Positions 54,091 to 63,967 of a stretch of 64,000 bases of DNA are shown piece by piece. A model generated the notes under the pieces. It had not been told where the DNA came from, searched no databases, and worked only from the letters and a program-made list of their open reading frames with translations. The stretch covers positions 62,001 to 126,000 of the forward strand of contig JALHMZ010000011.1 of NCBI GenBank assembly GCA_022843785.1, in the 5' to 3' direction. The position numbers and the translations under genes are program-made. Source of the DNA: Nitrospira sp. (GTDB taxonomy: Bacteria; Nitrospirota; Nitrospiria; Nitrospirales; Nitrospiraceae). Positions within the stretch are counted from its first letter, which is position 1. The number at the start of each line of letters is the position of its first letter.

Positions 54091-55119
54091 ATGAACGTTA
54101 TTCGCTGTGATGAGAGCCACGCTCACGCCTGGGATGAGTATGTGTCGCGCCATGAGCAGGGGTCGTTCTATCACCTGTTCGGGTGGAAGCGGGTGAATGA
54201 ATCTTCGTTCGGACACCAGACCTATTATCTGGCAGCGATGGACGAGGGCCGTATTCGGGGCGTGTTTCCTCTGGTCTATCTAACGGGCGGTTTCTTCGGG
54301 AAAATCCTCTGCTCGCTTCCGTTTGTGAACTATGGCGGGCCCTGCGCTGACGATCCTATGATCGACCAACTGCTCCTGGACGAGGCAAGGAGGATCGTCG
54401 AACAGCAAGGGATCAAGTATCTGGAGATCCGCAGCATGCGAAAGCTGGGCGGAGATCTGCCGACCTCCGATCATAAGGTCAGTATCACGCTCACACTCGA
54501 TCAGAATCCGGACACGCTGTGGAATGCCTTTAAGACCGGCCATCGCAATAATATTCGTCGAGCCTACAAACGAGGGTTGACTGTCAGGAGCGGAGGGATC
54601 GAGCTGCTCGATACGTTTTATGACATCTTGAGCGAGAGCTGGCGCAATCTGGGGACGCCGCTCTATCAGAAGGGCTATTTTGAATGCCTGATGAAGACGT
54701 TTCCGCAAGAGACGAAGATCTTTGTGCTTGACCATGAGGGAGTGCCTGTATCGTCAGCCTTGAACGGGCACTTTCGAGGCGTTGTCGAAGGCATGTGGCT
54801 GGGCGCCGTACCGAAAGCCCGCGAGGTCGAGTCGAGTTACGTGCTCTATTGGGAGATGACCAAGGATGCCTGCGAGCGTGGCTATCAACTGTATCATCTT
54901 GGACGATCCACGGTGGATTCCGGCGGCGAGGCGTTCAAGAAAAAATGGAATACGTTCCCGACTCAGCTCTATTGGCAGTATATCGTCATGAGCGGACGGC
55001 CGATTCCTCAGCTCAATGTCAGCAACCCGAAATTTCAGTTGGCCATGAATCTTTGGAAAATGCTTCCGCTGCCGGTTGCGCAGGCCCTAGGGCCGTTGGT
55101 GGCGAAGGGGATTCCATAG
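54091..55119 (+). CDS. FemAB-family N-acyltransferase, exosortase-associated type
   Basis: 342 residues of the FemAB/GNAT superfamily. The opening HAWDEYVSRHEQGSFYHLFGWKRV and the GHRNNIRRAYKRGL stretch, and a later GRSTVDSGGEAFKKKWNTFP, are characteristic of XrtA/PEP-CTERM-linked FemAB proteins (TIGR03019-like). Fem proteins transfer aminoacyl groups from aminoacyl-tRNA to amines. The aminoacyl donor for this subfamily is not established. It starts 37 bases after the SGNH-like gene. Confidence 0.85.
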   Translation: MNVIRCDESHAHAWDEYVSRHEQGSFYHLFGWKRVNESSFGHQTYYLAAMDEGRIRGVFPLVYLTGGFFGKILCSLPFVNYGGPCADDPMIDQLLLDEARRIVEQQGIKYLEIRSMRKLGGDLPTSDHKVSITLTLDQNPDTLWNAFKTGHRNNIRRAYKRGLTVRSGGIELLDTFYDILSESWRNLGTPLYQKGYFECLMKTFPQETKIFVLDHEGVPVSSALNGHFRGVVEGMWLGAVPKAREVESSYVLYWEMTKDACERGYQLYHLGRSTVDSGGEAFKKKWNTFPTQLYWQYIVMSGRPIPQLNVSNPKFQLAMNLWKMLPLPVAQALGPLVAKGIP

Positions 55120-55157
55120 GTTTGGCCGGCGCACAGGGAAGGGAGACGCGCGTCTCG

Positions 55158-56375
55158 ATGACCACCAGATTTCGATTTGTACCACCGGCCGGCACTCCGG
55201 TCAGTTTGTCCGATGTGGCGAGCAGCATCGGAACTGCGTTGGTCCGTCGGGATACGGTCGAAGGGTTTACCGCCGACCTCTGCGAGCGGGTAGGCGTGCG
55301 GCATTGTGAATTTGTGTCAACCGGGCGCGCCGCTTTGACGCTGGCGTTACTGGCGCTGAAGGAGTTGGATGGGGGCAAGCGAAACGAAGTAGTGATTCCT
55401 TCCTATACGTGTTTTTCAGTCCCGTCTTCGGTGGTAAAGGCTGGATTACGCGTTCGGTTGGTGGATATTGATCCAGCGACGCTCGATTTCGTACCGTCCA
55501 GTCTGAATCAGATCGACGGGAAGCGGGTTTTGGCAGTGGTAGCTACCAATCTGTATGGAATGCCGAATGATATGGCAGCCATCGCGCAAATAACCAAAGA
55601 TCGTGGGGTATATCTGATAGACGATGCGGCACAGTGTCTCGGTGGCTCGATCGGCGGGCGGCCGTCTGGCACCTGGGGCGATGTCGGCCTCTACAGCTTT
55701 GACAAAGGCAAGAACGTCACCTCGATCGATGGCGGTGTGCTGCTGACTGATTCCACACAAGTTGCGGGGGCGATAAAGAGGCAGGTGCAGGACCTGCGAC
55801 GTAGTACGGTCGGGGAGTCCGTGTCCCATCTGGTCAAGCTCCTGGTGTACGCGGCGTTTTTACATCCCAGGAGGTATTGGCTGCCGAATTCGCTGCCGTT
55901 TTTGGGGTTAGGCATGACAGCCTATCGGACTGATTATCCTCTGGCTCAGTATGACAGGTGGATGGCTCCGCTCGGCCGCCGCTTGTTTGCCCGTTTGGAT
56001 GTGGTTGCTGCACAACGGCGTGCCGCCGCCGAGCGATATCAGAGTGTGTTGCCTTGGGGGTCGAAACTTCGAGCCGTGGACTCACGGCTCGGGGCGGTGC
56101 CGGCGTATCTGCGATACCCGGTACTTGTCGATGCCGACTATCGGCAGAAGGTGCTGATGGCCCTGCAGCGGCATGGAATTGGAGCGACCACCTCTTATCC
56201 CGGAGCCATCAACGATATTCCCGAACTGCAGAACCTGTTGCAAATCGAAGATCGGATCGCGCCCGGTGGGCAGGATCTTGCGCGCCGGATTCTGACGCTT
56301 CCGACTCATGGTTATGTGACGGATAAGGATCAGAGTCGGATCGCGGTTGTGATGGCAGATGCGTTGGCTGGCTGA
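55158..56375 (+). CDS. DegT/DnrJ/EryC1/StrS-type sugar aminotransferase
   Basis: 405 residues. PLP-dependent fold type I. The Lys that would bind PLP is in SFDKGKNVTSIDGG. FVSTGRAALTLALLALKEL, VIPSYTCFSVPSSVV, DIDPATLDF and EDAAQ-like IDDAAQCLGGSIGGRPSG are clear. It would transaminate a nucleotide-linked keto-sugar to an amino sugar, giving an amine for acylation. The open frame continues upstream inside the FemAB gene, but ATG 55158 follows a GGGAAGGGAG site. Confidence 0.87.
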   Translation: MTTRFRFVPPAGTPVSLSDVASSIGTALVRRDTVEGFTADLCERVGVRHCEFVSTGRAALTLALLALKELDGGKRNEVVIPSYTCFSVPSSVVKAGLRVRLVDIDPATLDFVPSSLNQIDGKRVLAVVATNLYGMPNDMAAIAQITKDRGVYLIDDAAQCLGGSIGGRPSGTWGDVGLYSFDKGKNVTSIDGGVLLTDSTQVAGAIKRQVQDLRRSTVGESVSHLVKLLVYAAFLHPRRYWLPNSLPFLGLGMTAYRTDYPLAQYDRWMAPLGRRLFARLDVVAAQRRAAAERYQSVLPWGSKLRAVDSRLGAVPAYLRYPVLVDADYRQKVLMALQRHGIGATTSYPGAINDIPELQNLLQIEDRIAPGGQDLARRILTLPTHGYVTDKDQSRIAVVMADALAG

Positions 56376-56393
56376 AGGCCTCTATCCTTCCAG

Positions 56394-57464
56394 ATGATTC
56401 CAGAAAACATCGGTTCTTCTATTGAGTCCTTGGGGATTGAGGCTAAGGCTTGGAACGCCTTGGCTGCTGGAAGCCCGACAAATAGTGTGTTTCAGACGTA
56501 TCAGTGGATGTCCAGTTGGGAGAAGATCTTCAAAGAGCGATATGAACCTTGGTACGTCTCGGTGGAGGATGCATCCGGTATTACGGGAGTGGCTCCGCTC
56601 ATGATCGCCAGAAACGTAGTGGGTAAGCGGGTTGTCAAGTTTCTGGGAGATGGGAATGCAGACTACTGCGACTTTTTGCTCGCAGGCGACAGACCTGTTG
56701 CGCTGAGAGGAATATTCGATCGTGTATTTGCAGCGCGAGATCGGTGGGACATCATTGAGTTGAACAGTATTCCAGCGGAATCACCGACCATCGCTGGGAT
56801 CCAGGCCATCTGCCGAGCGTCCGGCTACCGCTTGCTCCGGCGCGACCTCTACTCGAGTTCTGCCTTACTGATCAGGGGGCACATTGAGGACGCGGTGAGA
56901 GTGTTCAATAAGACCGGATTGCGCCGACGACAGAACTATTTTCAGCGGCAGGGGCGATTGACCTTCAAGAGGCTGCAGGGATCTGACGTGATGCCCTATA
57001 TGGAGCGGTTCTTCGCGCAGCATATTTCGCGTTGGGCTGCCACGGCGACTCCCAGTCTGTTTCTGGACCCGTGCAATCAAGCATTTTATCGCGAGTTGGT
57101 GGAGGCCATGTCCGGCACAGGATGGCTTGTCTTGTCGGTTGTGGAGTTGGATGATCAGCCACTCGCGATGCACTATGGGTTCGACTACTATGGGCGGTTC
57201 TTGTGGTATAAGCCCTCCTTCGATGCAGAGCAAGCAAAGCATTCTCCTGGCCTCGTCCTGCTTCGATATCTGATCGGGGATGCGATCGCGCATGAGCGGG
57301 ACGAGTTGGATTTTTCGATCGGCGACGAACCATTCAAGGGTCGGTTTGCCAATACAGTGCGCACGACCGTCCAGATTCAGATTCATAAGGGTCCGGTTAC
57401 ATTTGCGCATGCCTGGTTAAGGCAGAAACTTGGGGCGGCGAGGAGGAGGCTGGTGAGGGGATGA
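56394..57464 (+). CDS. CelD/BioF2-like GNAT acyltransferase (first of three)
   Basis: 356 residues. The middle KTGLRRRQNYFQRQGRLTFKRL and the RKxR-type basic helix with HYGFDYYGRFLWYKPSFD, followed by SPGLVLLRYLI and DFSIGDEPFKGRFANT, match the GNAT_6/CelD-like group that resembles FemAB. Substrate is unknown; relatives occur in polysaccharide loci. It is the first of three such genes in 4.4 kb, with the closely placed GT2 gene between the first and second. Confidence 0.75.
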   Translation: MIPENIGSSIESLGIEAKAWNALAAGSPTNSVFQTYQWMSSWEKIFKERYEPWYVSVEDASGITGVAPLMIARNVVGKRVVKFLGDGNADYCDFLLAGDRPVALRGIFDRVFAARDRWDIIELNSIPAESPTIAGIQAICRASGYRLLRRDLYSSSALLIRGHIEDAVRVFNKTGLRRRQNYFQRQGRLTFKRLQGSDVMPYMERFFAQHISRWAATATPSLFLDPCNQAFYRELVEAMSGTGWLVLSVVELDDQPLAMHYGFDYYGRFLWYKPSFDAEQAKHSPGLVLLRYLIGDAIAHERDELDFSIGDEPFKGRFANTVRTTVQIQIHKGPVTFAHAWLRQKLGAARRRLVRG

Positions 57465-58543
57465 CTGCGCATGTGAGGCTTCACGATCAGGTCGACGTCA
57501 GTGTGATCATTCCTACCTATAATCGGGGAGCTTTTATTGTTGAAGCAGTCGAAAGCGTGCTTGCTCAGACCTATCCTAGTGTGGAGATTATCGTCGTGGA
57601 TGATGGGTCCACAGATGACACGCTTGATCGGCTGGCTCCCTATCAATCGCGGCTGACGCTTGTGAACACAAATCATGGTGGTGCCCCCCACGCCAGGAAT
57701 GCGGGGATGCTGGTTGCGAAGGGGAAATATGTGGCATTCCTGGATTCCGACGACCGCTACCTCCCGCACAAGCTTGCGTTGCAGATACAAGTTCTGGAGC
57801 GCTTTCCCGATGTTAATATGGTGTACTCGGAGTTTTCAGGATTCGGCGATGGTGTGACGGAAGAATGGCATTTGAAGTCGTACCATGAGGCTGCATTTCG
57901 CAATGGCGAGGCCTACGATCATTATTTCGAACAGTCGGCGGTGTTGAGCGATGTGGGTATCGAGTGTCCGCCGTGGTCTGAAAGGAAAGTGTACATAGGG
58001 AATATCTTTGATCAGTACCTCCGTGTCCTGTTTGTCTTTGTCAATTCGCTCATGGTGCGCCGGGAGGTGCTGCAAGCGATTGGCCCTCATGATGAAACCT
58101 TATCGCTGTTTGACGGGTATGATTTGGTGCTCCGCCTTGCCAGGAAAAGCCGGATCGCCTTTGTTGATCTTCCAACGTATGAATTGCGCTACCATGATGG
58201 ACAAATCTCAACGACAAAACGGCCTGATGGGCCTGCGGTGTTTGTGGCGAAGCAGCGGCAACTATTGACGATCGTGGAGCGCCACGGCGTGCTTGATGAA
58301 ATTTACTATCGGGCCAACAAAGCGGCGGTGGATGGGGTGATGGCACGACTTTACCGTGCACTTGGCATTGCCCTGATGTGCTATCCGGGGCATGAGGCAG
58401 AGGCACGGTCGGTACTGTCACACGGGAAACGCTATGGACTGTGGGCGCCGGGGCTCCAGTTTCTGACGTATATGCCGGGGCTCGTCAGGCGAATAGCGAT
58501 GAAAGTGGGTAGAGGCATTTCGCAGATTCGGAAGAAGGCCTGA
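57461..58543 (+). CDS. Family 2 glycosyltransferase
   Basis: 360 residues. The GT-A start DVSVIIPTYNRGAFIVEAVESVLAQTYPSVEIIVVDDGSTDDT is followed by ARNAGMLVAKGKYVAFLDSDDRYLPHKL with the DxD motif. No membrane helix is visible, so it works on the cytoplasmic face on a lipid-linked acceptor. The sugar donor cannot be told. It overlaps the previous gene by four bases and the next gene starts at the base after its stop, so translation is coupled across the three. Confidence 0.9.
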   Translation: MTAHVRLHDQVDVSVIIPTYNRGAFIVEAVESVLAQTYPSVEIIVVDDGSTDDTLDRLAPYQSRLTLVNTNHGGAPHARNAGMLVAKGKYVAFLDSDDRYLPHKLALQIQVLERFPDVNMVYSEFSGFGDGVTEEWHLKSYHEAAFRNGEAYDHYFEQSAVLSDVGIECPPWSERKVYIGNIFDQYLRVLFVFVNSLMVRREVLQAIGPHDETLSLFDGYDLVLRLARKSRIAFVDLPTYELRYHDGQISTTKRPDGPAVFVAKQRQLLTIVERHGVLDEIYYRANKAAVDGVMARLYRALGIALMCYPGHEAEARSVLSHGKRYGLWAPGLQFLTYMPGLVRRIAMKVGRGISQIRKKA

Positions 58544-59677
58544 ATGGTTGTGGCTGAAACTATTCGAGGAAGAACCAGGCTCGGTGAGTTTAAGAGCGCC
58601 TGGGATCGTCTCATGGAACAAGGCGATCATGAGCCGTCAGTATCATTTGAATGGACTGCGGCATTGATGGAGTCGCATGTTGAAGAGCATGACGATATTG
58701 TTTTTATAGTCCTCAAGCGCCTCGGTGTCGTCATCGGTATTATCCCATTGGTCATACGACCGATGAAAAAACTTGGACAGACCCTCATGAGAGCTTTTCC
58801 GGTGTCTGAGTTTACCAATACCCATTCCGATCTATTGCTTGAAGACAGTTCAGAACCCGTTATGAGGGCGTTTGTTGATGCACTGTATCGGTCGGACCTG
58901 CACTGGGATGTCTTTAGCATGACGCGGTTGCTTGAGGCTCAGCCGCTCGGTATGCGCTTGTGCGAAGTGGTGCGTCAGCAGGGAAATGAGTTTGAGTTGC
59001 GGAGGGAACAGCCATCGTTTTTCCTGACGCTGGATAGCACGCTTGAGGGCTATCTGCAGCGACGGTCTGGCAGCTTCCGGAATGCGTTGAAGCGGATTGA
59101 GCGGAAGCTGAGGGGCCAAGGGGGGATTGAAAGTCGAGATCAGAGTAACTTCCCGGACATCGATCAGGCGTATGAGGCGCTTTTGTCTATTGAGGAACGT
59201 TCGTGGAAACATTCGCATGGGACCTCCATTTCGGACGTGGCCCGTCAAACAACATTTTATCGGCAGCTCTGTCGATTGTCGTCGCAGAAGAAATGGCTTC
59301 ATCTTAGCTTTCTATATCTTGATGGTCGCCCGATTGCCTACAATCTCGGACTTATACTGCGAGATACGTACTATTACCTGAAGACAAGCTATGATTATGC
59401 TCTGCGCCCTCTAAGCCCTGCGACGCTTCTCAGAAGGAACCTATTAGAGGATCTTATTGCGCGAGGCGTGACGCGGTTTGATTTTCCTGGTGAACCGTAC
59501 GAGTGGGAACGCCAGTGGACGGACGAAATGCGCTGGCATCGGTCTCTTACTCTGTTTGCTCCTTCAGCAAAGGGCTTTGCGTATAGTCTTTATCGAAAGG
59601 CCATACATTTCAAGCGATCCGACGACGCACTGCAGATAAAATATGTGAATCCACGCGATCTTAAGCCTGGACCGTAA
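58544..59677 (+). CDS. CelD/BioF2-like GNAT acyltransferase (second of three)
   Basis: 377 residues. The stretch LQRRSGSFRNALKRIERKLRGQGG parallels the LRRRQNYFQRQGRL helix of the first copy and RKKYRYQRKF of the third. A later YDYALRPLSPATLLRRNLLE and FDFPGEPYEWERQWTDE correspond to the conserved C-terminal block. It starts directly after the GT2 stop. Probably the transferase for an acyl or aminoacyl decoration. Function remains unproven. Confidence 0.75.
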   Translation: MVVAETIRGRTRLGEFKSAWDRLMEQGDHEPSVSFEWTAALMESHVEEHDDIVFIVLKRLGVVIGIIPLVIRPMKKLGQTLMRAFPVSEFTNTHSDLLLEDSSEPVMRAFVDALYRSDLHWDVFSMTRLLEAQPLGMRLCEVVRQQGNEFELRREQPSFFLTLDSTLEGYLQRRSGSFRNALKRIERKLRGQGGIESRDQSNFPDIDQAYEALLSIEERSWKHSHGTSISDVARQTTFYRQLCRLSSQKKWLHLSFLYLDGRPIAYNLGLILRDTYYYLKTSYDYALRPLSPATLLRRNLLEDLIARGVTRFDFPGEPYEWERQWTDEMRWHRSLTLFAPSAKGFAYSLYRKAIHFKRSDDALQIKYVNPRDLKPGP

Positions 59678-59689
59678 TGAAAGTCAGTC

Positions 59690-60823
59690 GTGAATTGTAA
59701 GATCGACTCTCGTGAGTATGAAGCAGAAGTCCTTACCCGGGTTGATGGTTTGCACGCGGTGGCGTCAGATTGGGAGCGGCTTGCAGCTCAGTTCGGGAGT
59801 CCTCTGCTCACTGCGGAGTGGTTTGTCGCCTGTGCAGAGACGCTTTGTGCCGAATCCGATCTTCGAGTTGTGGTGGTGCGATCCAGGGGTGTTGTGTGTG
59901 CCGTGGCGCCTCTCGTTGTGGTTAGACGCGACGGAATGGAGTGGCTGGAGGTGCTCGGTGTAGCGACGCTCTATGAGCCGGCCGGGTTTCTCTATGACGG
60001 TGTAGAGTCGCTTCATTGTTTGCTGAGCAGGGTTATCAGCTTTCAGTTACCAGTAGCGCTTGTCCGATTGCCAGCTGAGTCGGCGCTTGAAGCCGCGCTT
60101 AGAGAGTTGGCTCGTTATAAGGGGGTTCTGCTGGCTAGAAGGACTGCAAGTTCGGCATACGTCAATATTAATGGAGGTTGGGAAGACTATTTCCAAACGA
60201 TTTCGGGGGCACGTCGAAAGAAGTATCGTTATCAGCGGAAGTTTACGGAGCGCTTCGGTGCGGTCACGGTCAGGATAGAACGTCCCTGTTCCCCGGATGA
60301 TCTCCATTCTAGACTTGCTGAAGTGTTTCGGATCGAGGGCGCCGGTTGGAAAGACCGAGCGGGAACCTCTCTCCTTTTGAATGCGCGCGTACGACAGTTT
60401 ATTGTGCGGTATAGTGAGAGGGCGTGTGAGCGAGGCGAATTGCGTATATGTTTTTTGGAGGTGGAAGGGGTTCCCATTGCGACCCTTCTCGCGGTCGAAT
60501 ATGCTCGGCGATTCTGGGTTCTTAAAATGGGATACGATGAGCAGTGGGCTCAATGTTCACCGGGAATCCAGTTGACGATGGAAACGATTCAATATGCGTT
60601 CGAGCAGGGGCTTGAGGGCTATGAATTTCTTGGATCAGAAGAATCGTGGCAGATGACCTGGCCTCACAATAGCCGAGCCTTTCTCTCGCTCGTGCTATAT
60701 CCTCTTTCTATCCGCGGTTTCCTAGCCCTGATAGGAGATCTTCGGCGAGTTCTCGTGAGAAAAGTGCAGCGGTTTGTCCCATATCTCGGGACTTGGATGA
60801 ACCGGAAGATCCAGGAGAATTAA
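59690..60823 (+). CDS. CelD/BioF2-like GNAT acyltransferase (third of three)
   Basis: 377 residues. N-terminal ASDWERLAAQFGSPLLTAEWFVACAETL is typical of the CelD-like family, and GARRKKYRYQRKFTERFG, YDEQWAQCSPGIQLTMETIQYAF and YEFLGSEESWQMTW follow in the expected order. GTG start. It follows the second copy after 12 bases and precedes the VanZ-TPR gene by four. The three proteins are diverged, so they are likely to have different substrates. Confidence 0.75.
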   Translation: MNCKIDSREYEAEVLTRVDGLHAVASDWERLAAQFGSPLLTAEWFVACAETLCAESDLRVVVVRSRGVVCAVAPLVVVRRDGMEWLEVLGVATLYEPAGFLYDGVESLHCLLSRVISFQLPVALVRLPAESALEAALRELARYKGVLLARRTASSAYVNINGGWEDYFQTISGARRKKYRYQRKFTERFGAVTVRIERPCSPDDLHSRLAEVFRIEGAGWKDRAGTSLLLNARVRQFIVRYSERACERGELRICFLEVEGVPIATLLAVEYARRFWVLKMGYDEQWAQCSPGIQLTMETIQYAFEQGLEGYEFLGSEESWQMTWPHNSRAFLSLVLYPLSIRGFLALIGDLRRVLVRKVQRFVPYLGTWMNRKIQEN

Positions 60824-60827
60824 ACCC

Positions 60828-61814
60828 GTGTCCCTTGTCCCATCCGATGAGAGGTCGATAGCCGAGCAGAGTCTGTTCGGAGGCATGGTTTGTCTGGATC
60901 GTCTGGAAAGGGGGATCCCGTGGTGGTCAGGACTTGTGATTCTGGCCGTGGTCTTGGTGGTGCCGAACTTCTTGGCTACGACACTATCAAGAATCTGGCT
61001 GGGGGTTCCCGGTCTGGATAAGCTAGCCCATTTTGCCGCATTTGTTGTGGTGTTTGTTACCCTGTATGGGGTGGGCGGTAGTCAGGTTTGGCTAGGGCGC
61101 AAGCCGGTAAAGTCAATCGCAGCAGTTGCGCTCTCGCTTGCGCTTGCATTGGGCGACGAAGCGCAACAGGCGTTTTTCGATCGCGGACGAACAGCCGAAT
61201 TCGCCGATCTTGTGGCTGATGCAGGAGGAATTTTCGTCGGATTAACCTGTCTCAAGGTGCGCCAGCTTGGAATGAGGCGGGCATTCGCAATCGTGACAGT
61301 CCTTGCCGTGATGGTCGCTGCGGTGGCGTTTCGAACGTACCAAGATCTCAAGCATTTCAATCGCGGTATGGCCTATGAGCGAGAACATGACTATCAACGG
61401 GCCAGAGTCGAATATCAGCTGGCGTTGGAGAGCGGAATTCAGTCGGCAGAACTTTATAATACGGTTGCGTGGCTGGATATTGAGTTTTTGGATGCGGATC
61501 CAACTGAGGTTGAACGGCTTGCGGCGCGGGCTTTCGCGATGGATCCCGATAACCCCGACGTTTTAGATACCTATGGATGGGTGCTGGTGAAGTCCGGACG
61601 GGTTCAAGAGGGACTCACTCTTCTTGAGCGGGCGAAGGTGTTGAACCCGAAAATCTATTGCATTGATCTCCATCTGGGTGTGGCCTATCGAAAACTGGGG
61701 AAGGAGGAAAAGGCTGTAAATTATCTTCGGGCGCAGGTCACGCAAAATCCAAAGGACCGATTTGCGGAGGCGGCGAGACGTGAACTTATGGCAATGGGAG
61801 AGTCCGGTAGCTGA
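60828..61814 (+). CDS. VanZ-like membrane protein fused to TPR repeats
   Basis: 328 residues. N-terminal VanZ-like domain: four membrane helices with [19 protein letters not shown] and [30 protein letters not shown]. From about residue 190, TPR-like helices follow ([60 protein letters not shown]). VanZ-like proteins occur in exosortase loci, but the TPR tail is unusual and suggests a docking role. GTG start. Four bases separate it from the previous gene. Confidence 0.8.
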   Translation: MSLVPSDERSIAEQSLFGGMVCLDRLERGIPWWSGLVILAVVLVVPNFLATTLSRIWLGVPGLDKLAHFAAFVVVFVTLYGVGGSQVWLGRKPVKSIAAVALSLALALGDEAQQAFFDRGRTAEFADLVADAGGIFVGLTCLKVRQLGMRRAFAIVTVLAVMVAAVAFRTYQDLKHFNRGMAYEREHDYQRARVEYQLALESGIQSAELYNTVAWLDIEFLDADPTEVERLAARAFAMDPDNPDVLDTYGWVLVKSGRVQEGLTLLERAKVLNPKIYCIDLHLGVAYRKLGKEEKAVNYLRAQVTQNPKDRFAEAARRELMAMGESGS

Positions 61815-61882
61815 GGTCAGATTTCAGGAAAGAGGCCGTCCAGTGCCATCTATGGAATGGATGCCTTTATGAGGGGGGGCGC

Positions 61883-62842
61883 ATGAAGGAATTTGTCGGA
61901 AAGCGGGTCTTGGTGACTGGAGGGGCTGGGTTTCTTGGGTCCCACTTATGTGAGCAGTTGCTTGCAGCGGAGAACGATGTTCTGTGCATTGATAATTTCT
62001 TTACGGGCAGCAAAAATAACATTCGCCATCTTCTGCCGAATGGGAAATTCGAGCTGATTCGGCATGATGTTACATTTCCGCTCTACGTCGAAGTGGATGA
62101 GATCTATAATCTGGCCTGTCCGGCCTCGCCGATTCACTACCAGCGCGACCCCGTACAGACGACGAAGACGAGTGTGCATGGCGCGATCAATATGCTGGGA
62201 TTAGCGAAGCGTGTCGGAGCCAAGATCCTGCAAGCATCTACTTCTGAAGTGTATGGTGACCCTGCGGTGCATCCACAGCCTGAAGAGTATTGGGGGAACG
62301 TCAACCCCATAGGAGTGAGATCGTGCTATGACGAGGGGAAACGCTGTGCGGAAACGTTATTTTTCGATTACTATCGGCAGCATGCACTACGTATTAAGGT
62401 GGCGAGGATTTTCAATACCTATGGGCCTCGGATGCATCCAAACGACGGCCGCGTCGTGTCTAATTTCATCATTCAAGCATTGCAGGGCGTGCCGATCACA
62501 ATTTATGGTGATGGGACTCAGACGCGATCATTTTGCTATGTCGATGATATGGTGAAAGCCTTCATGCTGCTGATGGCGACCGGTGCAGAAGTGGTGGGGC
62601 CGATCAATCTCGGCAATCCCGGTGAGTTTTCGATGCTGCAGTTGGCGGAAACCGTCATCGACGTCTGTAATTCAAAATCGCCGATCGTATTCAAACCGCT
62701 GCCATCCGATGACCCAAGACAGCGTCGTCCGGATATTTCCAAGGCGGAGCGCGAGCTCAACTGGAAGCCGACGATCCCTCTTCGGGAAGGCCTCGGGAGG
62801 ACGGTGTCCTACTTTGATCAACTGCTTAAAAGCGCTCACTGA
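61883..62842 (+). CDS. UDP-glucuronate decarboxylase (UDP-xylose synthase)
   Basis: 319 residues of the short-chain dehydrogenase class. The NAD-binding [11 protein letters not shown] is near the N-terminus. The catalytic Tyr and Lys lie in [11 protein letters not shown], and [36 protein letters not shown] are typical of UXS. It makes UDP-xylose from UDP-glucuronate for incorporation into the polymer. A strong ribosome site (AGGGGGG) precedes the start. It lies 68 bases after the VanZ-TPR gene, the longest gap in this part. Confidence 0.92.
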   Translation: MKEFVGKRVLVTGGAGFLGSHLCEQLLAAENDVLCIDNFFTGSKNNIRHLLPNGKFELIRHDVTFPLYVEVDEIYNLACPASPIHYQRDPVQTTKTSVHGAINMLGLAKRVGAKILQASTSEVYGDPAVHPQPEEYWGNVNPIGVRSCYDEGKRCAETLFFDYYRQHALRIKVARIFNTYGPRMHPNDGRVVSNFIIQALQGVPITIYGDGTQTRSFCYVDDMVKAFMLLMATGAEVVGPINLGNPGEFSMLQLAETVIDVCNSKSPIVFKPLPSDDPRQRRPDISKAERELNWKPTIPLREGLGRTVSYFDQLLKSAH

Positions 62843-62909
62843 AGTGCCCCTTGCGTGTGGGAGTTGGAGCATGGTGTACGTAGTGTCCAGAAGTCGAACG
62901 GCTCATTGA

Positions 62910-63965
62910 ATGACCTTCCGAGATCGCATCAAATCCACGATCAAGGTTGTGGCGGCGCACACGCTCTATCTGATGGGGGTGTTGCAAGTTTGGCAGCGCA
63001 TCGCGTTGCGTCAAAAGGCCGTCGTGCTTATGTATCACAGGGTGTTGACCCCTGATGAGCGCGCGATGACCGGTTCTCACCCCGGCATCGTAGTTGATCG
63101 CGAGGACTTTGCCGCCCAGATGGCAATGTTGAAGGAACGATTTCGAGTGCTCTCCATTAAAGAGTTTACCGATCGGATGGAGAGGAAGGTTCCGTTCGAG
63201 GATGCCTCCTGTTTGATTACCTTCGATGATGGGTGGAGAGACAACTATTCGCATGCATTGCCGATCCTCAGGCATCATGGAATTCCTGCAGTTATTTTCC
63301 TGCCCGTGAATTTCATCGGCGGAGGGCGTCTGTTTTGGCAGGAGTTATTGACCCATTTGACCTTGCGGGCTGTCACGCAGGCGAGACAAAGCCCGGCGTG
63401 CCGTGAAAGGTTGAGCAGACTTCTTGCGACGGTTGGACTCGAGTCGACTCTCGAAGCGGCAGAGTCTGATCTACGCGTGACGGTGATGGAGGCGGTGAGA
63501 AGACAAAAGCATGTACCTCCAACGGTGATCAATTCAACCTTGACGGGCTTGGCTGAGGAGTTGGGGGTGCGATGGGAAGAATATCAGGAGGCGGATGGTT
63601 TTCTGGACTGGGGACAAGTGTCAACCATGGCGCAGCAAGGCGTCACCTTTGGCGGGCACGGAGCGGAACATCGCATTCTAACATTCGTGCCGCCTAGTGA
63701 GGCACAGGAGGAAATTCAAACGGCGAAAGCAGTATTAGATTCTCGCCTGTCTGTCCCGGCTCAGGCGTTCAGTTATCCAAACGGCAATTGGTCGCCGGAG
63801 GTGGCCAAGCTCGTGGAGGAATCCGGCTATCGCGTGGCCTTTACGACGGATCCAGGCTATGTGAGCTGCGACGACGATCGCTTCTCCATCCGGAGGGTCA
63901 ACATTCACGATGGGCTGATGGGGAGTAGGCCGATGTTTTTGGCCAGAATTGTAGGGTTGTTTTGA
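62910..63965 (+). CDS. Polysaccharide deacetylase family protein (NodB-like)
   Basis: 351 residues. NodB landmarks: VVLMYHRVLTPDE, CLITFDDGWRDNYSHALPIL (catalytic Asp), IPAVIFLPVNF, the metal-site FGGHGAEHRIL and FSYPNG. A long insertion (about 160-220) lies between the second and third blocks. It belongs to the group of YadE/YaiS-like deacetylases and would act on N-acetylated sugars. It follows the UXS gene after 67 bases. Confidence 0.87.
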   Translation: MTFRDRIKSTIKVVAAHTLYLMGVLQVWQRIALRQKAVVLMYHRVLTPDERAMTGSHPGIVVDREDFAAQMAMLKERFRVLSIKEFTDRMERKVPFEDASCLITFDDGWRDNYSHALPILRHHGIPAVIFLPVNFIGGGRLFWQELLTHLTLRAVTQARQSPACRERLSRLLATVGLESTLEAAESDLRVTVMEAVRRQKHVPPTVINSTLTGLAEELGVRWEEYQEADGFLDWGQVSTMAQQGVTFGGHGAEHRILTFVPPSEAQEEIQTAKAVLDSRLSVPAQAFSYPNGNWSPEVAKLVEESGYRVAFTTDPGYVSCDDDRFSIRRVNIHDGLMGSRPMFLARIVGLF

Positions 63966-63967
63966 AG

